A stretch of DNA of 64,000 bases from Flavobacterium sp. Its GTDB lineage: Bacteria; Bacteroidota; Bacteroidia; Flavobacteriales; Flavobacteriaceae. This document shows positions 1-7,713 of this stretch, one piece after another. Below the pieces are notes generated by a model. It ran no database searches. It saw only the letters and a list, made by a program, of their open reading frames with translations, and was not told the origin of the DNA. A program made the position numbers and the translations under genes. The first letter of the stretch is position 1. Each line of letters starts with the position of its first letter. Where the stretch lies: positions 1-64,000 of the forward strand of contig NZ_JANJUQ010000032.1 of the NCBI RefSeq assembly GCF_024710485.1. The letters are read 5' to 3'.

Positions 1-1
1 G

Positions 2-406
2 GTTTACGCATCAGATGTTGCAAACATAAAGGAGTTTATAGAAGAATATCCTCTTAGCTATAATACTAAAATTGGAATGGAAGGCGTTGGGATGAGCGCA
101 GGGCAAAAACAAAGATTATTGATTGCAAGAGCTGTTTATAAAAACCCAGACATGCTATTCTTTGACGAAGCTACTTCAGCCCTTGATGCCAACAATGAAA
201 AAGAAATAATGGAAAAGTTAAATATCTTTTTTAAAAATAAAACTGTTGTAGTTATTGCTCATCGATTAAGCACTGTTATGAATGCAGATCAAATCGTAGT
301 TTTGGAAAAGGGAAAAATTGTTGAAGTTGGTAGTCATCAAGAATTAGTAAAACTAAAAGGAAGTTATTTTAAACTGGTAAAAAATCAATTACAATTAGGA
401 AATTAA
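2..406 (+). CDS. ABC exporter ATP-binding C-terminus (partial)
   Basis: This is the 3' end of an ABC transporter gene whose start lies before the window; the reading frame is open from base 2. The visible part is the second half of a nucleotide-binding domain. It has a signature motif of the form MSAGQKQR (SAGQ in place of the usual SGGQ), a Walker B stretch LFFDEATSALD, and an H-loop VIAHRLST. The HlyD-like adaptor gene begins 4 bases after its stop, so the pair is probably one operon for export across both membranes. By family knowledge, this arrangement fits peptide/bacteriocin-type exporters, which often carry an N-terminal C39 peptidase; that part is outside the window and cannot be confirmed. 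The substrate is unknown. Confidence 0.93.
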   Translation, partial: VYASDVANIKEFIEEYPLSYNTKIGMEGVGMSAGQKQRLLIARAVYKNPDMLFFDEATSALDANNEKEIMEKLNIFFKNKTVVVIAHRLSTVMNADQIVVLEKGKIVEVGSHQELVKLKGSYFKLVKNQLQLGN

Positions 407-410
407 TACT

Positions 411-1697
411 ATGGTAGATAAGAACACCTCTTTTGAATTAAGAAGTGAAGAAGTACAAGAAATACTTACTCGTGTTCCCAGTCGTTTAATAAGATGGGGT
501 TCAACAGTAATTTTAAGTATTTTACTAATACTATTCCTTGTTTCTTGGCTGGTAAAGTATCCAGATTTGATATCAACACAAATAGTCATAACAACTAATA
601 CTCCTCCTGAAAAAATAATCGCTAAAACTTCTGGAAAGATCGAGGCAATACTTGTAGCTGATAAAAGACAAATTCATAAGAATACGGCTATTGCGATCAT
701 AGAGAATACGGCTAATTATAAAGATGTTTTTTTACTTAAAAGCATAACTGACACAATAAATCTTCAAAATGGTCTTTTCCCATTTGCCTTACTGAACTCT
801 GCACAATTAGGTGAAGTTGAAAGTGCTTATGCTTTTTTTCAGAAAGAGTACTCTGTAAACGACTTAAACAAAAAACTAAGGCCTTACAAAATTGAAAAAG
901 ATGCGCAAAGCATAGAAGCCATTCAGCTCCGCGAGCGACTAAATTTATTGGAATCTCAAAAGATTATTAATCAAGGGGAATTGGAATTACAGAAAAGTGA
1001 TTTAGATCGCTTTGAAACAATTTACAAGAAAGGAATAATATCAACTCAGGATGTTGAAAAAAAACGATTAGAATACCTACAAGCTCAAAAAAATTATAAA
1101 AGTATACTTAATAGCATTTCATCTTTGATGTCTTCAATAAACGACTTAAACCGCAATACAAAGTCAACAAGGTTAAGTGAAAGCAAAGAAAATATAAATT
1201 TGGAGAGAAATTTAATTCAAGCATTCTATGGCTTAAAAAAGGCAATTAAGGATTGGGAATTAAATTATGTTTTGCAATCTTCAATTGATGGCAAAGTGTC
1301 TTTTCTGCAACTTTGGGCTGAAAATCAATCAGTATCTGCTGGTGATTACGTTTTTACAATTATTCCAGTTATTGAAAATGGTTTTATAGGTAAAGCGAAG
1401 GCACCAGCACAAAACTCAGGAAAAATTAAGATTGGTCAGATTGTAAACATTAGATTGTCAAATTACCCGGATAGAGAATTTGGAGTAGTAAAGGGCAATA
1501 TAAAAGCGATTTCATTAACACCTGATAAAGATGGCAATTTATTAATTGATGTTTCTTTACCAAATGGTCTGCAAACTTCATATAAAAAGCAAATAAGTTT
1601 TCAGCAGGAAATGATCGGGAAAGCTGATATTATTACAGAGGACTTGCGATTATTAGAGCGATTATTATATCAGTTTAGGGATATTTTTACAAGATGA
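411..1697 (+). CDS. HlyD-family secretion adaptor protein
   Basis: This is a membrane-fusion (periplasmic adaptor) protein of 428 residues. It has a short cytoplasmic N-terminus, one transmembrane helix at about residues 31-48, a lipoyl-like beta half (about 60-100), a long helical hairpin (about 150-290) rich in Gln, Glu, Lys and Leu, and a second beta half followed by a C-terminal barrel. This is the usual HlyD order and length. It would link the inner-membrane ABC protein encoded just upstream to an outer-membrane TolC-like channel, which is not encoded beside it. The start 4 bases after the ABC stop indicates translational coupling. No terminator hairpin with a T run follows directly, and the next 880 bases are non-coding. 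Confidence 0.92.
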   Translation: MVDKNTSFELRSEEVQEILTRVPSRLIRWGSTVILSILLILFLVSWLVKYPDLISTQIVITTNTPPEKIIAKTSGKIEAILVADKRQIHKNTAIAIIENTANYKDVFLLKSITDTINLQNGLFPFALLNSAQLGEVESAYAFFQKEYSVNDLNKKLRPYKIEKDAQSIEAIQLRERLNLLESQKIINQGELELQKSDLDRFETIYKKGIISTQDVEKKRLEYLQAQKNYKSILNSISSLMSSINDLNRNTKSTRLSESKENINLERNLIQAFYGLKKAIKDWELNYVLQSSIDGKVSFLQLWAENQSVSAGDYVFTIIPVIENGFIGKAKAPAQNSGKIKIGQIVNIRLSNYPDREFGVVKGNIKAISLTPDKDGNLLIDVSLPNGLQTSYKKQISFQQEMIGKADIITEDLRLLERLLYQFRDIFTR

Positions 1698-1734
1698 GTT
1701 CCTTGATTAGTTAATGCAAAATTCCAACGCTCCT

Positions 1735-1860
1735 AAAAAAATTGCCGTCACAGTTTTTGTCTCCACTCCTGCAAAAGGCACATTGCCCTTCGAGCAAAGA
1801 GCCTTTCCCTTGCCCTCACAAAAACACTTACACTTCGTGACTTGCGCCGGCAATTTTTTT
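1735..1860. repeat. Inverted repeat, 13-bp arms
   Basis: The arm AAAAAAATTGCCG (1735-1747) is a perfect inverted copy of CGGCAATTTTTTT (1848-1860), separated by 100 bases. It begins about 40 bases after the stop of the adaptor gene and ends just before a second inverted repeat. Its role is unknown; it may be the ends of a small decayed element or a large hairpin. Confidence 0.7.
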
Positions 1861-1872
1861 CTCCCAAGCTTC

Positions 1873-1958
1873 TTTACATAATGTGGCGTTATGGTTCATA
1901 TAGTAATCCCCTGCATCTCAATAACCATTATCATGAAACCATAACAACATTATGTAAA
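1873..1958. repeat. Inverted repeat, 21-bp two-part stem
   Basis: TTTACATAATGT and GTTATGGTT (1873-1884 and 1888-1896) pair with AACCATAAC and ACATTATGTAAA (1937-1945 and 1947-1958). The result is a 21-bp stem with a 3/1 internal bulge and a 40-base loop. It is too long and too exact to be chance in a sequence this size. No T run follows, so it is not a normal terminator. Confidence 0.75.
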
Positions 1959-2174
1959 AAAGCCGCGCACTCTCTGCTGAATACAACCAATGGCGGTGGC
2001 TCCAGGGCAACTTTTTTAAAACTTCCTCGCACCTGCCTGTTTTAAAAAAAACACCCTTCACCACCGCCTACGAGAACGTATACCTTTTCAGTAGAAATAG
2101 TTCGGTTATCCCACTTCCTTAGCATCACTCTGCAACCTGTCTTTATCAACTAACCGCACAAATCGGTAGTATAT

Positions 2175-2470
2175 GCATTGCTTTTATAAGTGCCTTCCCA
2201 TTTTCATCACCACTAAACTGCGAAACACTTCATCCTGTATACTGACCACTATTCTTGGCACCTATAAAACCAAAAAAACAGCAAGAGTATCATTTTTCAT
2301 TTGCCTCCACTAACCAATAAATTGCCTTCACAAATAGCCAATACCACTACTCCACTAAACCTCTTTTTCTGAATACTGCACACTGCCTCCTAATTACTAC
2401 TTCAAGGCATCGGCTATTCATAAAAGCAATCAGAAATACTCAAATCAGCAAATAAAAAATGATACCCTTA
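2175..2470. repeat. Non-coding repeat module, copy 1 (block A then B)
   Basis: Block A (2175-2290) opens with a 24-base stretch identical to 5424-5447 and ends with a diverged but alignable part (..GGCACC.ATAAAACCAAA..AGAGTAT). Block B (2422-2470) aligns without gaps to 5343-5391 and its last 24 bases are identical. In this copy A precedes B; in the other copy B precedes A. Confidence 0.75.
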
Positions 2471-2514
2471 GCTGCGCAACTGCCCCATCGCACTAGGAAT
2501 TAAAATATGTAAAT

Positions 2515-2539
2515 AAAAAGCCTCCTTGGAAGGAGGCTT
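2515..2539 (-). terminator. Intrinsic terminator of the DUF6705-like gene
   Basis: Read on the minus strand, GCCTCC and GGAGGC form a stem closed by TTCCAA and followed by TTTTTATTT. It lies about 40 bases beyond the stop of the minus-strand gene ending at 2578. Confidence 0.8.
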
Positions 2540-2577
2540 GTATTTGTAGCATTAGAATATCTAAACCTTTGCCGCTT

Positions 2578-3135
2578 TTATTGCTTTATCAACAACATTG
2601 TTATGGGTATTCTAAAAGGAATATTTCCATTTTGATTGAGGGAGCATTCTACATTCCAAACTAATTTTTCCACACCTCCTTCATTTAGATATTCCATAAT
2701 TAGTCGGCCACTTGGATTATTTCTTATAGATGTATTGTCAATGATTGGCTCACTGAACAACATTTTCATTTTGTTCTGATTTAAAAGAATAGAACCACTT
2801 ATATAGCCAATATCGCCTTCATACGTCTCGTATACAACTTCGTCATTTACAGTATATCTAAAATAACTCCACAATTCGTCAGTAAAACTTATATTTCCTT
2901 GATCTCTTTGTTCTATTTTATAAAACGTAATTTCAAAAACTTTAACGGGAGTTGACGAAGATTGATATCTCCAGGTGCCAATAAATTTATTGAAAACACC
3001 ATTTACATCTTTATAATAAACTTTAGGAGTTTCAAATGCGTTATGTTGAGATGCCTCTTCAACCGGCACGATATTTTCTTGTGAATAACTAATCAATGTT
3101 ATCAAAAAGACTAATGTTGTGATTATTTTTTTCAT
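2578..3135 (-). CDS. Exported DUF6705-like protein
   Basis: This is a 185-residue protein with a clear Sec signal peptide (MKK, then a hydrophobic run to about residue 18, cleavage near SYSQ). The mature part is predicted beta-rich and contains KFIGTWRYQ near residue 50, followed by alternating strands. This layout resembles the DUF6705 family of small secreted Bacteroidota proteins, whose function is not known. It starts 6 bases after the stop of the large lipoprotein gene, so the two are almost certainly co-transcribed, with a terminator downstream. Family assignment is from memory of the motif pattern, not a search. It could be an accessory or immunity-like partner of the lipoprotein, which is speculation. 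Confidence 0.75.
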   Translation of the reverse strand: MKKIITTLVFLITLISYSQENIVPVEEASQHNAFETPKVYYKDVNGVFNKFIGTWRYQSSSTPVKVFEITFYKIEQRDQGNISFTDELWSYFRYTVNDEVVYETYEGDIGYISGSILLNQNKMKMLFSEPIIDNTSIRNNPSGRLIMEYLNEGGVEKLVWNVECSLNQNGNIPFRIPITMLLIKQ

Positions 3136-3141
3136 GATTTT

Positions 3142-4698
3142 TTATTTTACTATCCAGTTAATAATATTTCCTTCACTGTCATAAACTGCTTGAAACAATA
3201 TCAAACCAATGTGATGACCATTAATTAAATAAGTGCTTAAAAAGTTACTAAAATGTTCTACATAACAGCTATTGCTTTCTCCAGTACATGGTGTTAAGAC
3301 TTGCTTTTCAAAGTCTTTTTGAAAATCTGCCCTTACTTGTAGATCATTACCGAGTACCGCATTTGTATCAATAAGGTCATCTTTGTTTCCTACTCTCATT
3401 GCAAAAGTCCCTTCTTGACTGACAAGAATTGTCGTCAAATCAGGATCATTACCAAGCTCCCCAAATTGTTCACATGTCTTATCTATATCACCATCCGAAA
3501 ACATAGGAACCAAATCTTTTGTTACAATATTTGGCAACCCTTGGTCTGTTTGACCTTCTACAACTTGAGCCTGATTCTGATGCATGTGAACTACAACTTT
3601 AGTGCCAACAGCTATTTGATCTCCAAAATCGTAATGCACTTGTTGAGCACCTCTCCATTGAGGTAATCTTATGATGTAGTTTGTACCGTTTTTTATAAAA
3701 TGTGCACCATCTTCAGTAAAATCTGTCGCCAATCTAGATTTCAAATCATCTAGTTTCTGTTTGATTAAAGATGGTGTACCATCAGACTTATTTTTTGTGA
3801 GTGCATTTAAGGCTTTTATGTGCCTTTGGTAATCAATAAGCGGTGCTGTCACTACTGTATTTCCATCCCAATAAGATAGAACGGGATCAGTTGTATTTAT
3901 AGGATCATCTGGAATAGTCCCGGAATCAGTACCTCCACCGGTACCAGTACCTCCGCCTCCACCGGTGCCTCCTCCATCGCCAGAACTTGGTGGTCCAATC
4001 CAGTCACCCCAGCCGCCACCCCACCAGCCACTCCCAGTCCATCCGCCGCCGCCCGAGTCGCCACCTCCATCGCCATCACCACCACCTGAGCCGCCGCCAT
4101 CTGGACACTCAACTTGTACTGCAAATGTGAGTGATGCCGTTACCTGCCCCTGTTCATTCCAAGAAACAGGAATACTTACTATTTCCCAGCAAGGTTCTTC
4201 ATCAGTTTCATTCAGCAACTTAACAAAACTGGTCTTTTCTGATACATCGACATATTCGTTATTCTCTATTTTCTCCTTTTCTTCGTCAGTTAATGTATAG
4301 CCAGCAATGTAAGCCTTGATTTGATCATCATTTAAAGTAAAGACAAGATTTTCAGTCTTCTCGGTTGGTGTATCTCTATAAATTGGAAATGTATAAGATT
4401 TATAATCTCCTTTGCTGAGATAAAGAATTCTTTCTGTGTCAACATAAAAATTGTACCTCGAGTTGTACAGAAGCTTTGAGGACTTTGCCGCATCAATATT
4501 TCGTTGAACTTCTTCGAGAGCTGACAAGGCTTCTCCTCTGTCATGGCTTTTAAATTCGTTAAAGGAAATATAACGCGAGACTATTTTAGATTGTTCATTG
4601 TTATCATTTTCAAATATATCATCGTTCGCGCAACTGGTCAAAAAAATGGCTAGGATAATTGCAAGGCTCCTTACAAAGTGTTTTAATTCGTTTTTCAT
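3142..4698 (-). CDS. Lipoprotein with Gly-rich linker and possible JAMM-like domain
   Basis: This is a 518-residue lipoprotein. A signal peptide ends in the lipobox FLTSC, with Cys23 as the lipidated residue. Residues 24-200 form an N-terminal domain, about 201-262 is a very Gly/Ser/Asp-rich linker, and 263-518 is a C-terminal domain. That domain holds His371-Met-His373 and Ser401-x2-Asp404, spaced further apart than in a normal JAMM/MPN metallopeptidase (H-x-H, about 7-10 residues, S-x2-D). The strand TTILVSQEGTFAMRV downstream resembles JAB-like lipoproteins I associate with Flavobacterium. The likely location is the outer membrane with the C-terminal domain displayed beyond the linker. The DUF6705-like gene follows in the same operon, and the pair sits between two copies of a non-coding repeat. 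The metallopeptidase function is inference. Confidence 0.8.
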   Translation of the reverse strand: MKNELKHFVRSLAIILAIFLTSCANDDIFENDNNEQSKIVSRYISFNEFKSHDRGEALSALEEVQRNIDAAKSSKLLYNSRYNFYVDTERILYLSKGDYKSYTFPIYRDTPTEKTENLVFTLNDDQIKAYIAGYTLTDEEKEKIENNEYVDVSEKTSFVKLLNETDEEPCWEIVSIPVSWNEQGQVTASLTFAVQVECPDGGGSGGGDGDGGGDSGGGGWTGSGWWGGGWGDWIGPPSSGDGGGTGGGGGTGTGGGTDSGTIPDDPINTTDPVLSYWDGNTVVTAPLIDYQRHIKALNALTKNKSDGTPSLIKQKLDDLKSRLATDFTEDGAHFIKNGTNYIIRLPQWRGAQQVHYDFGDQIAVGTKVVVHMHQNQAQVVEGQTDQGLPNIVTKDLVPMFSDGDIDKTCEQFGELGNDPDLTTILVSQEGTFAMRVGNKDDLIDTNAVLGNDLQVRADFQKDFEKQVLTPCTGESNSCYVEHFSNFLSTYLINGHHIGLILFQAVYDSEGNIINWIVK

Positions 4699-5894
4699 AC
4701 TTTTGCTTTGTTAAATTAAACTTTTGTTGTAAATCGTTTTATAGACTGTGAGAGTCATTACTAATTCTTGTGGTTTTCTCTTTTTTGTTTAGTTATTACA
4801 TGACTTGTCTTTTAACATTAAAACTGATTTTGCATTTTTTTTGTGCAAAAATTTCTGGACTACGATAAAATTATATTAATAAGAAAAGGTCGCTTTAAAA
4901 ACGTTACGGCTACTTTAAAACAATGTTGAATTCATCTAAGTAAACAAATTCAACTTTTAAAACTATGAGTGGTATTTTAGTTTTATGAGACACCAAATTA
5001 GTAAATAATTTGTTTTAAAAAAAATATTTTATAGGTAATTTACGCACACAAACTATTAATTAAGTGCTTGTTACCAAAATATTCTGTATACATCTTCTTG
5101 TTTTGAAGTGATGTTAGCTATTGTATGTTCTGTTATTGGCTTAGGATTTTGGTTTAATTTCCTAATAGTTAAGCCAATTACAGCACCCACAAACCCACAG
5201 GAGCCAACAACAGTAACTCTTTTTATTTACCCGCTACCTCTGATAAATTACTTCGCAGTTAGCAGATGTTAAACCTTTAAGTTCATAATACTTCGGGGTA
5301 GATTACAAATGTAAAGACCTGCCCCAATCTGGTATCAACAAAAAAAGCAATCACAAACTACCCAATAAGCAAATAAAAAATGATACCCTTACCAGGACAA
5401 CCGCCAAAAAATAGGAAGTATTGGCATTGCTTTTATAAGTGCCTTCCAGTTTAATTTTCAACCCAGCTGCTGTACACTGCCATCTGAATACTGAACACTA
5501 TCTCTGGCACCAATAAAACCAAACAAGAAAAGAGTATAAAATCCGTGCCGGTATTTTATACCCTTTCCCAAACCCTATCGTATTGTTACCACAAAAATGC
5601 ATAAAACATCAATCTACTAAAATTGGTCAAAATAAAAATGAAAAAAAAGAGAGCAAATCTATGTTGCAGGTATTCAAAAAAGCAAGTTCAAGCCCTTTGG
5701 GTTTTGGCTAAAATCTCCACCCTGCGGGTAGTATTTTATCCAAAAAACTGGCTTTTTTGAAACCTTACACAAGGTCAAACGGCTTTCTTTTTTTTCCTTT
5801 TTTCTTTTGAAAAATTTGTGTGTGGGGCAGGGTGCTAACCCAGTACGACCGCTTAACAAAGGAACAGGAAGAAGTTAACTTTAATTCCGAAGCC
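4699..5894. other. Long non-coding stretch with repeat modules
   Basis: No well-supported gene was found in nearly 1.2 kb. The first 350 bases are the AT-rich upstream region of the minus-strand lipoprotein operon. Bases 5343-5537 repeat the two blocks seen at 2175-2470 in swapped order. A 9-bp inverted repeat (5534-5542 with 5553-5561) adjoins the end of block A. An 11-bp inverted pair, TTCAAAAAAGC (5673-5683) and GCTTTTTTGAA (5751-5761), lies before the DUF6943-like gene. A 51-codon minus-strand frame at 5071-5226 begins with ATA and is treated as unproven. Confidence 0.6.
5343..5537. repeat. Non-coding repeat module, copy 2 (block B then A)
   Basis: Block B is at 5343-5391 and block A at 5424-5537. 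Each carries a 24-base stretch identical to copy 1 (5368-5391 and 5424-5447) plus alignable diverged flanks. The order is reversed relative to copy 1 but both blocks keep the same strand. This fits two windows cut from a longer tandem array, or separate moves of A and B. Confidence 0.75.
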
Positions 5895-6317
5895 ATGACC
5901 GATTTTATCATCAAAACCCACAAAGCAGGAAATACCTATTCAAAACCCCATTTATTCATCCTTAACAAAGGACTAAACAGCGGAAAACCCCAAAAAGAGC
6001 CGTTTACAAACAGCTTTGTTATCATCTTCCATAAAGAAGAAGATTGCGACAACTTCTATTTTATTGCCTACAGCTTATGGCAAACAAAATTCTGGCACCA
6101 ATTCCTTATCGGCTCAGTTATCCCTTTCCTAAGAATTCAAGATTTCAAAAACGAATTCACTCCACGAGCCAAAACCATGATGGAAGAACACGAACAACAT
6201 CTGAAAAATGTGGCAGCTTTAAAACTTCTGGAGCAAAAAGAAAAGCAGTTTCATGAAAACATTAACCTTATTAATGAAATGAGAAGAGTAATTATCTATA
6301 GATATTGCAAACAATGA
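5895..6317 (+). CDS. DUF6943-like protein
   Basis: This is a soluble protein of 140 residues from the ATG at 5895. It has an N-terminal segment of the form DFIIKTHKAGNTYSKPHLFI, a central aromatic run (FYFIAYSLWQTKFWHQFLIGS) read here as a buried core, and a charged helical C-terminus (about 95-140). I recognise it as similar to the DUF6943 family of Bacteroidota, whose function is unknown. The frame is open further upstream to a GTG at 5820. Those extra 25 residues look unlike the rest and overlap a repeat-bearing leader, so the ATG was preferred. The next gene starts 43 bases downstream behind its own promoter-like box. Confidence 0.75.
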   Translation: MTDFIIKTHKAGNTYSKPHLFILNKGLNSGKPQKEPFTNSFVIIFHKEEDCDNFYFIAYSLWQTKFWHQFLIGSVIPFLRIQDFKNEFTPRAKTMMEEHEQHLKNVAALKLLEQKEKQFHENINLINEMRRVIIYRYCKQ

Positions 6318-6335
6318 TAATTATACTATTTTATA

Positions 6336-6343
6336 TATATTTG
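6336..6343 (+). promoter_or_regulatory. -7 box upstream of the TonB-domain gene
   Basis: TATATTTG matches the Bacteroidota -7 consensus TAnnTTTG and lies 17 bases before the ATG at 6361. No TTG at the right distance upstream was seen, so this is a partial match. Confidence 0.5.
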
Positions 6344-6360
6344 ATTAATAAATAAATAAT

Positions 6361-7218
6361 ATGAGAAATAGTATAATTTTCATTTTTATAGCTTTCATTT
6401 CTTCTAACATTTCATCTGCACAATTTATTTGCAGAATTTCGCCTATTACTAAAAAGGTCGGCGATGAAATTACAATAGAAAAAAGAAATCCAAAAGATGC
6501 TGCAATAGTTGGAGATTACAGGGCTGAAGGTAATGGATGGATTCTTTTACCTGACCATACTGGTGCTTTATTTGTAGAAAATATACAAGTAAACGAACTT
6601 CTTTGGGTTTTAGGTGATATTGATGGCGATTTAGGCATTGAGATAACAACACTAAAAGACGAATTAAGTGCGGACAATAAACTACAATCTGAACGGCAGC
6701 TTAAATTTCTAGTTAATATAAAATCCTCAACAGAGCTTGAGTTTCTAAATCCATTAATACCACAGACACTAAAGTTACATCGAACAATATTAATACCTGG
6801 AAAAGTTTACAGTAAAATAAAATCTACCGATATGCAGTACGTGCCTCGTGAAAATGTTTTACCAGTTTCCGAAGCAAATGACACACCAAAAGAAAATCCA
6901 ATTGCAATAGAAGATCAAATTTACAATACATCAGGAGTTGACATAAAACCTGAATTTGAAGGTGGTATGGAAAAATTTTATAAGTTCATAGGACAAAACT
7001 TCAAAGTGCCAGATGAAGAAGATTTACGAGGTAAAATCTTTGTTTCTTTTGTAGTAGAGAAAGATGGTTCGCTTGGTGATATAAAAGTCATTAGAGACAT
7101 TGGCTATGGAACCGGTAATGAAGCGATAAGAGTTTTAAAAATTTGTCCTAAATGGAAACCGGGTGAACTTAATGGGAAAAAAGTTCGAGTATTATATTCT
7201 ATGCCAATAAATATTTAA
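6361..7218 (+). CDS. TonB C-terminal domain protein (energy transducer-like)
   Basis: This 285-residue protein has an N-terminal hydrophobic segment (residues 4-20, possible signal peptide ending SSAQ) in place of the usual TonB membrane anchor. A middle region of unclear fold (about 25-180) follows, and then a TonB C-terminal domain (about 190-285). In that domain PEFEGGMEKFYKFI, GKIFVSFVVEKDGSL and WKPGELNGKKVRV are typical of the Bacteroidota form. By family knowledge, TonB couples inner-membrane energy to outer-membrane receptors, but many Bacteroidota paralogues with a cleavable signal and no ExbB/ExbD beside them have unknown roles. No receptor or ExbB/D gene is adjacent here. Confidence 0.82.
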   Translation: MRNSIIFIFIAFISSNISSAQFICRISPITKKVGDEITIEKRNPKDAAIVGDYRAEGNGWILLPDHTGALFVENIQVNELLWVLGDIDGDLGIEITTLKDELSADNKLQSERQLKFLVNIKSSTELEFLNPLIPQTLKLHRTILIPGKVYSKIKSTDMQYVPRENVLPVSEANDTPKENPIAIEDQIYNTSGVDIKPEFEGGMEKFYKFIGQNFKVPDEEDLRGKIFVSFVVEKDGSLGDIKVIRDIGYGTGNEAIRVLKICPKWKPGELNGKKVRVLYSMPINI

Positions 7219-7230
7219 GCAATGATTAAT

Positions 7231-7260
7231 AAAAAAAGCCTGGTCTTACGACTAGGCTTT
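7231..7260. terminator. Bidirectional intrinsic terminator
   Basis: AAGCCTGGTC (7236-7245) pairs with GACTAGGCTT (7250-7259) around TTAC. It is flanked by an A run on the left (the T run of the minus-strand transcript) and TTT on the right. It lies between the convergent TonB-domain gene and the minus-strand five-gene cassette. Confidence 0.8.
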
Positions 7261-7300
7261 CATCTTGTTCAACCCAAAGGTCACCACAACTAAGGTTAAA

Positions 7301-7477
7301 CTATTTCTTGTGCTTCTTTAAAACTCTCTTTAGGATTAACGACAACACAAAACTAACTATCGCGCCTAAACCGGCTAAAATAACTGTTTTTAAAACATCT
7401 GTTGAGTTAATATTAGGCAATACACTTAAAAAAGTACCGCCAACCGTACCTACAAAAGTTGAATTATTTGTTGACAT
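7301..7477 (-). CDS. Small hydrophobic membrane protein (58 aa), holin-like
   Basis: This short gene ends the five-gene minus-strand cassette. Its 58-residue product begins MSTNNSTFVGTVGG, has one long hydrophobic helix near residues 26-48 (TDVLKTVILAGLGAIVSF) and ends in a strongly basic tail (KRVLKKHKK). Small size, one or two membrane segments and a basic C-terminus are general features of phage holins and of small membrane proteins in lysis cassettes. It starts 7 bases after the stop of the preceding gene, supporting co-transcription. A terminator follows about 45 bases downstream. The holin role is inference from size, topology and context, not from sequence recognition. Confidence 0.7.
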   Translation of the reverse strand: MSTNNSTFVGTVGGTFLSVLPNINSTDVLKTVILAGLGAIVSFVLSLILKRVLKKHKK

Positions 7478-7484
7478 GTCCTTT

Positions 7485-7700
7485 TTATTGAGGTTGCTCC
7501 TCTTTTACAGTGAGTTGGCTAACTGCTGAGAGTACTCCCCCGGCTACCATTACATACCCACCAATAGTAACTATTACAGTAGGCAAAGCTACAGGGGCTG
7601 TCAAAATGGTACCTCCAACAGCAGCCAAAACCAATCCGATATTACGAAGCACTTTAAAAAATCTCGGAGTGGGTGCAGTTATTCTCTTTTTAATAGTCAT
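7485..7700 (-). CDS. Small two-helix membrane protein
   Basis: The 71-residue product has a basic N-terminus (MTIKKRITAPTPRFFK) and two adjoining hydrophobic segments, at about residues 20-40 and 42-62, rich in Gly, Ala and Val and containing a Pro-Val-Ala-Leu-Pro turn. A short charged tail (KEEQPQ) ends it. The hairpin topology is compatible with a holin or small structural membrane protein of a phage-like cassette. It is preceded by the exported 146-residue protein (13-base gap) and followed by the 58-residue protein (7-base gap), all on the minus strand. Similar proteins are, as I recall, common in Flavobacterium next to the same neighbours. No function is known to me. Confidence 0.75.
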   Translation of the reverse strand: MTIKKRITAPTPRFFKVLRNIGLVLAAVGGTILTAPVALPTVIVTIGGYVMVAGGVLSAVSQLTVKEEQPQ

Positions 7701-7713
7701 GATCTCAGAACAA

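Larger units (their letters stand above)
1698..2577. other. Repeat-rich non-coding stretch
   Basis: No convincing gene is visible in these 880 bases. They hold two inverted repeats (listed separately), two blocks also found at 5343-5537 in the opposite order, and at the right end the terminator of the minus-strand gene that follows. A 67-codon open frame at 1842-2045 has no protein-like character and spans one of the inverted repeats. Base composition is C/A-rich on the plus strand, unlike the flanking genes. The stretch looks like an accumulation of old insertion or cassette-spacer sequence. Confidence 0.6.

Noticed and set aside
1873..1958. Integron attC site
   Set aside because: The stem is long and has a loop of suitable size, but the conserved RYYYAAC and GTTRRRY core boxes are not in the right places.
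1842..2045. Open frame of 67 codons in the first non-coding stretch
   Set aside because: It runs through one of the inverted repeats, has no protein-like hydrophobic pattern, and has no promoter or neighbour support.
3897..4300. Proline-rich and Ala/Val/Met-rich frames over the lipoprotein linker
   Set aside because: They are the other frames of the Gly-rich linker, whose GGN codons keep other frames open.
5071..5226. Minus-strand frame of 51 codons (IKRVTVVGSCGFVGAVIGLT...)
   Set aside because: It looks somewhat protein-like and has a hydrophobic segment, but the only available start is ATA, and an equally long frame runs on the plus strand. It may be a decayed gene; not enough to call.
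5674..5859. Minus-strand frame before the DUF6943-like gene
   Set aside because: It overlaps an 11-bp inverted repeat and T-rich tracts and has low-complexity Lys content; more likely a structured leader.
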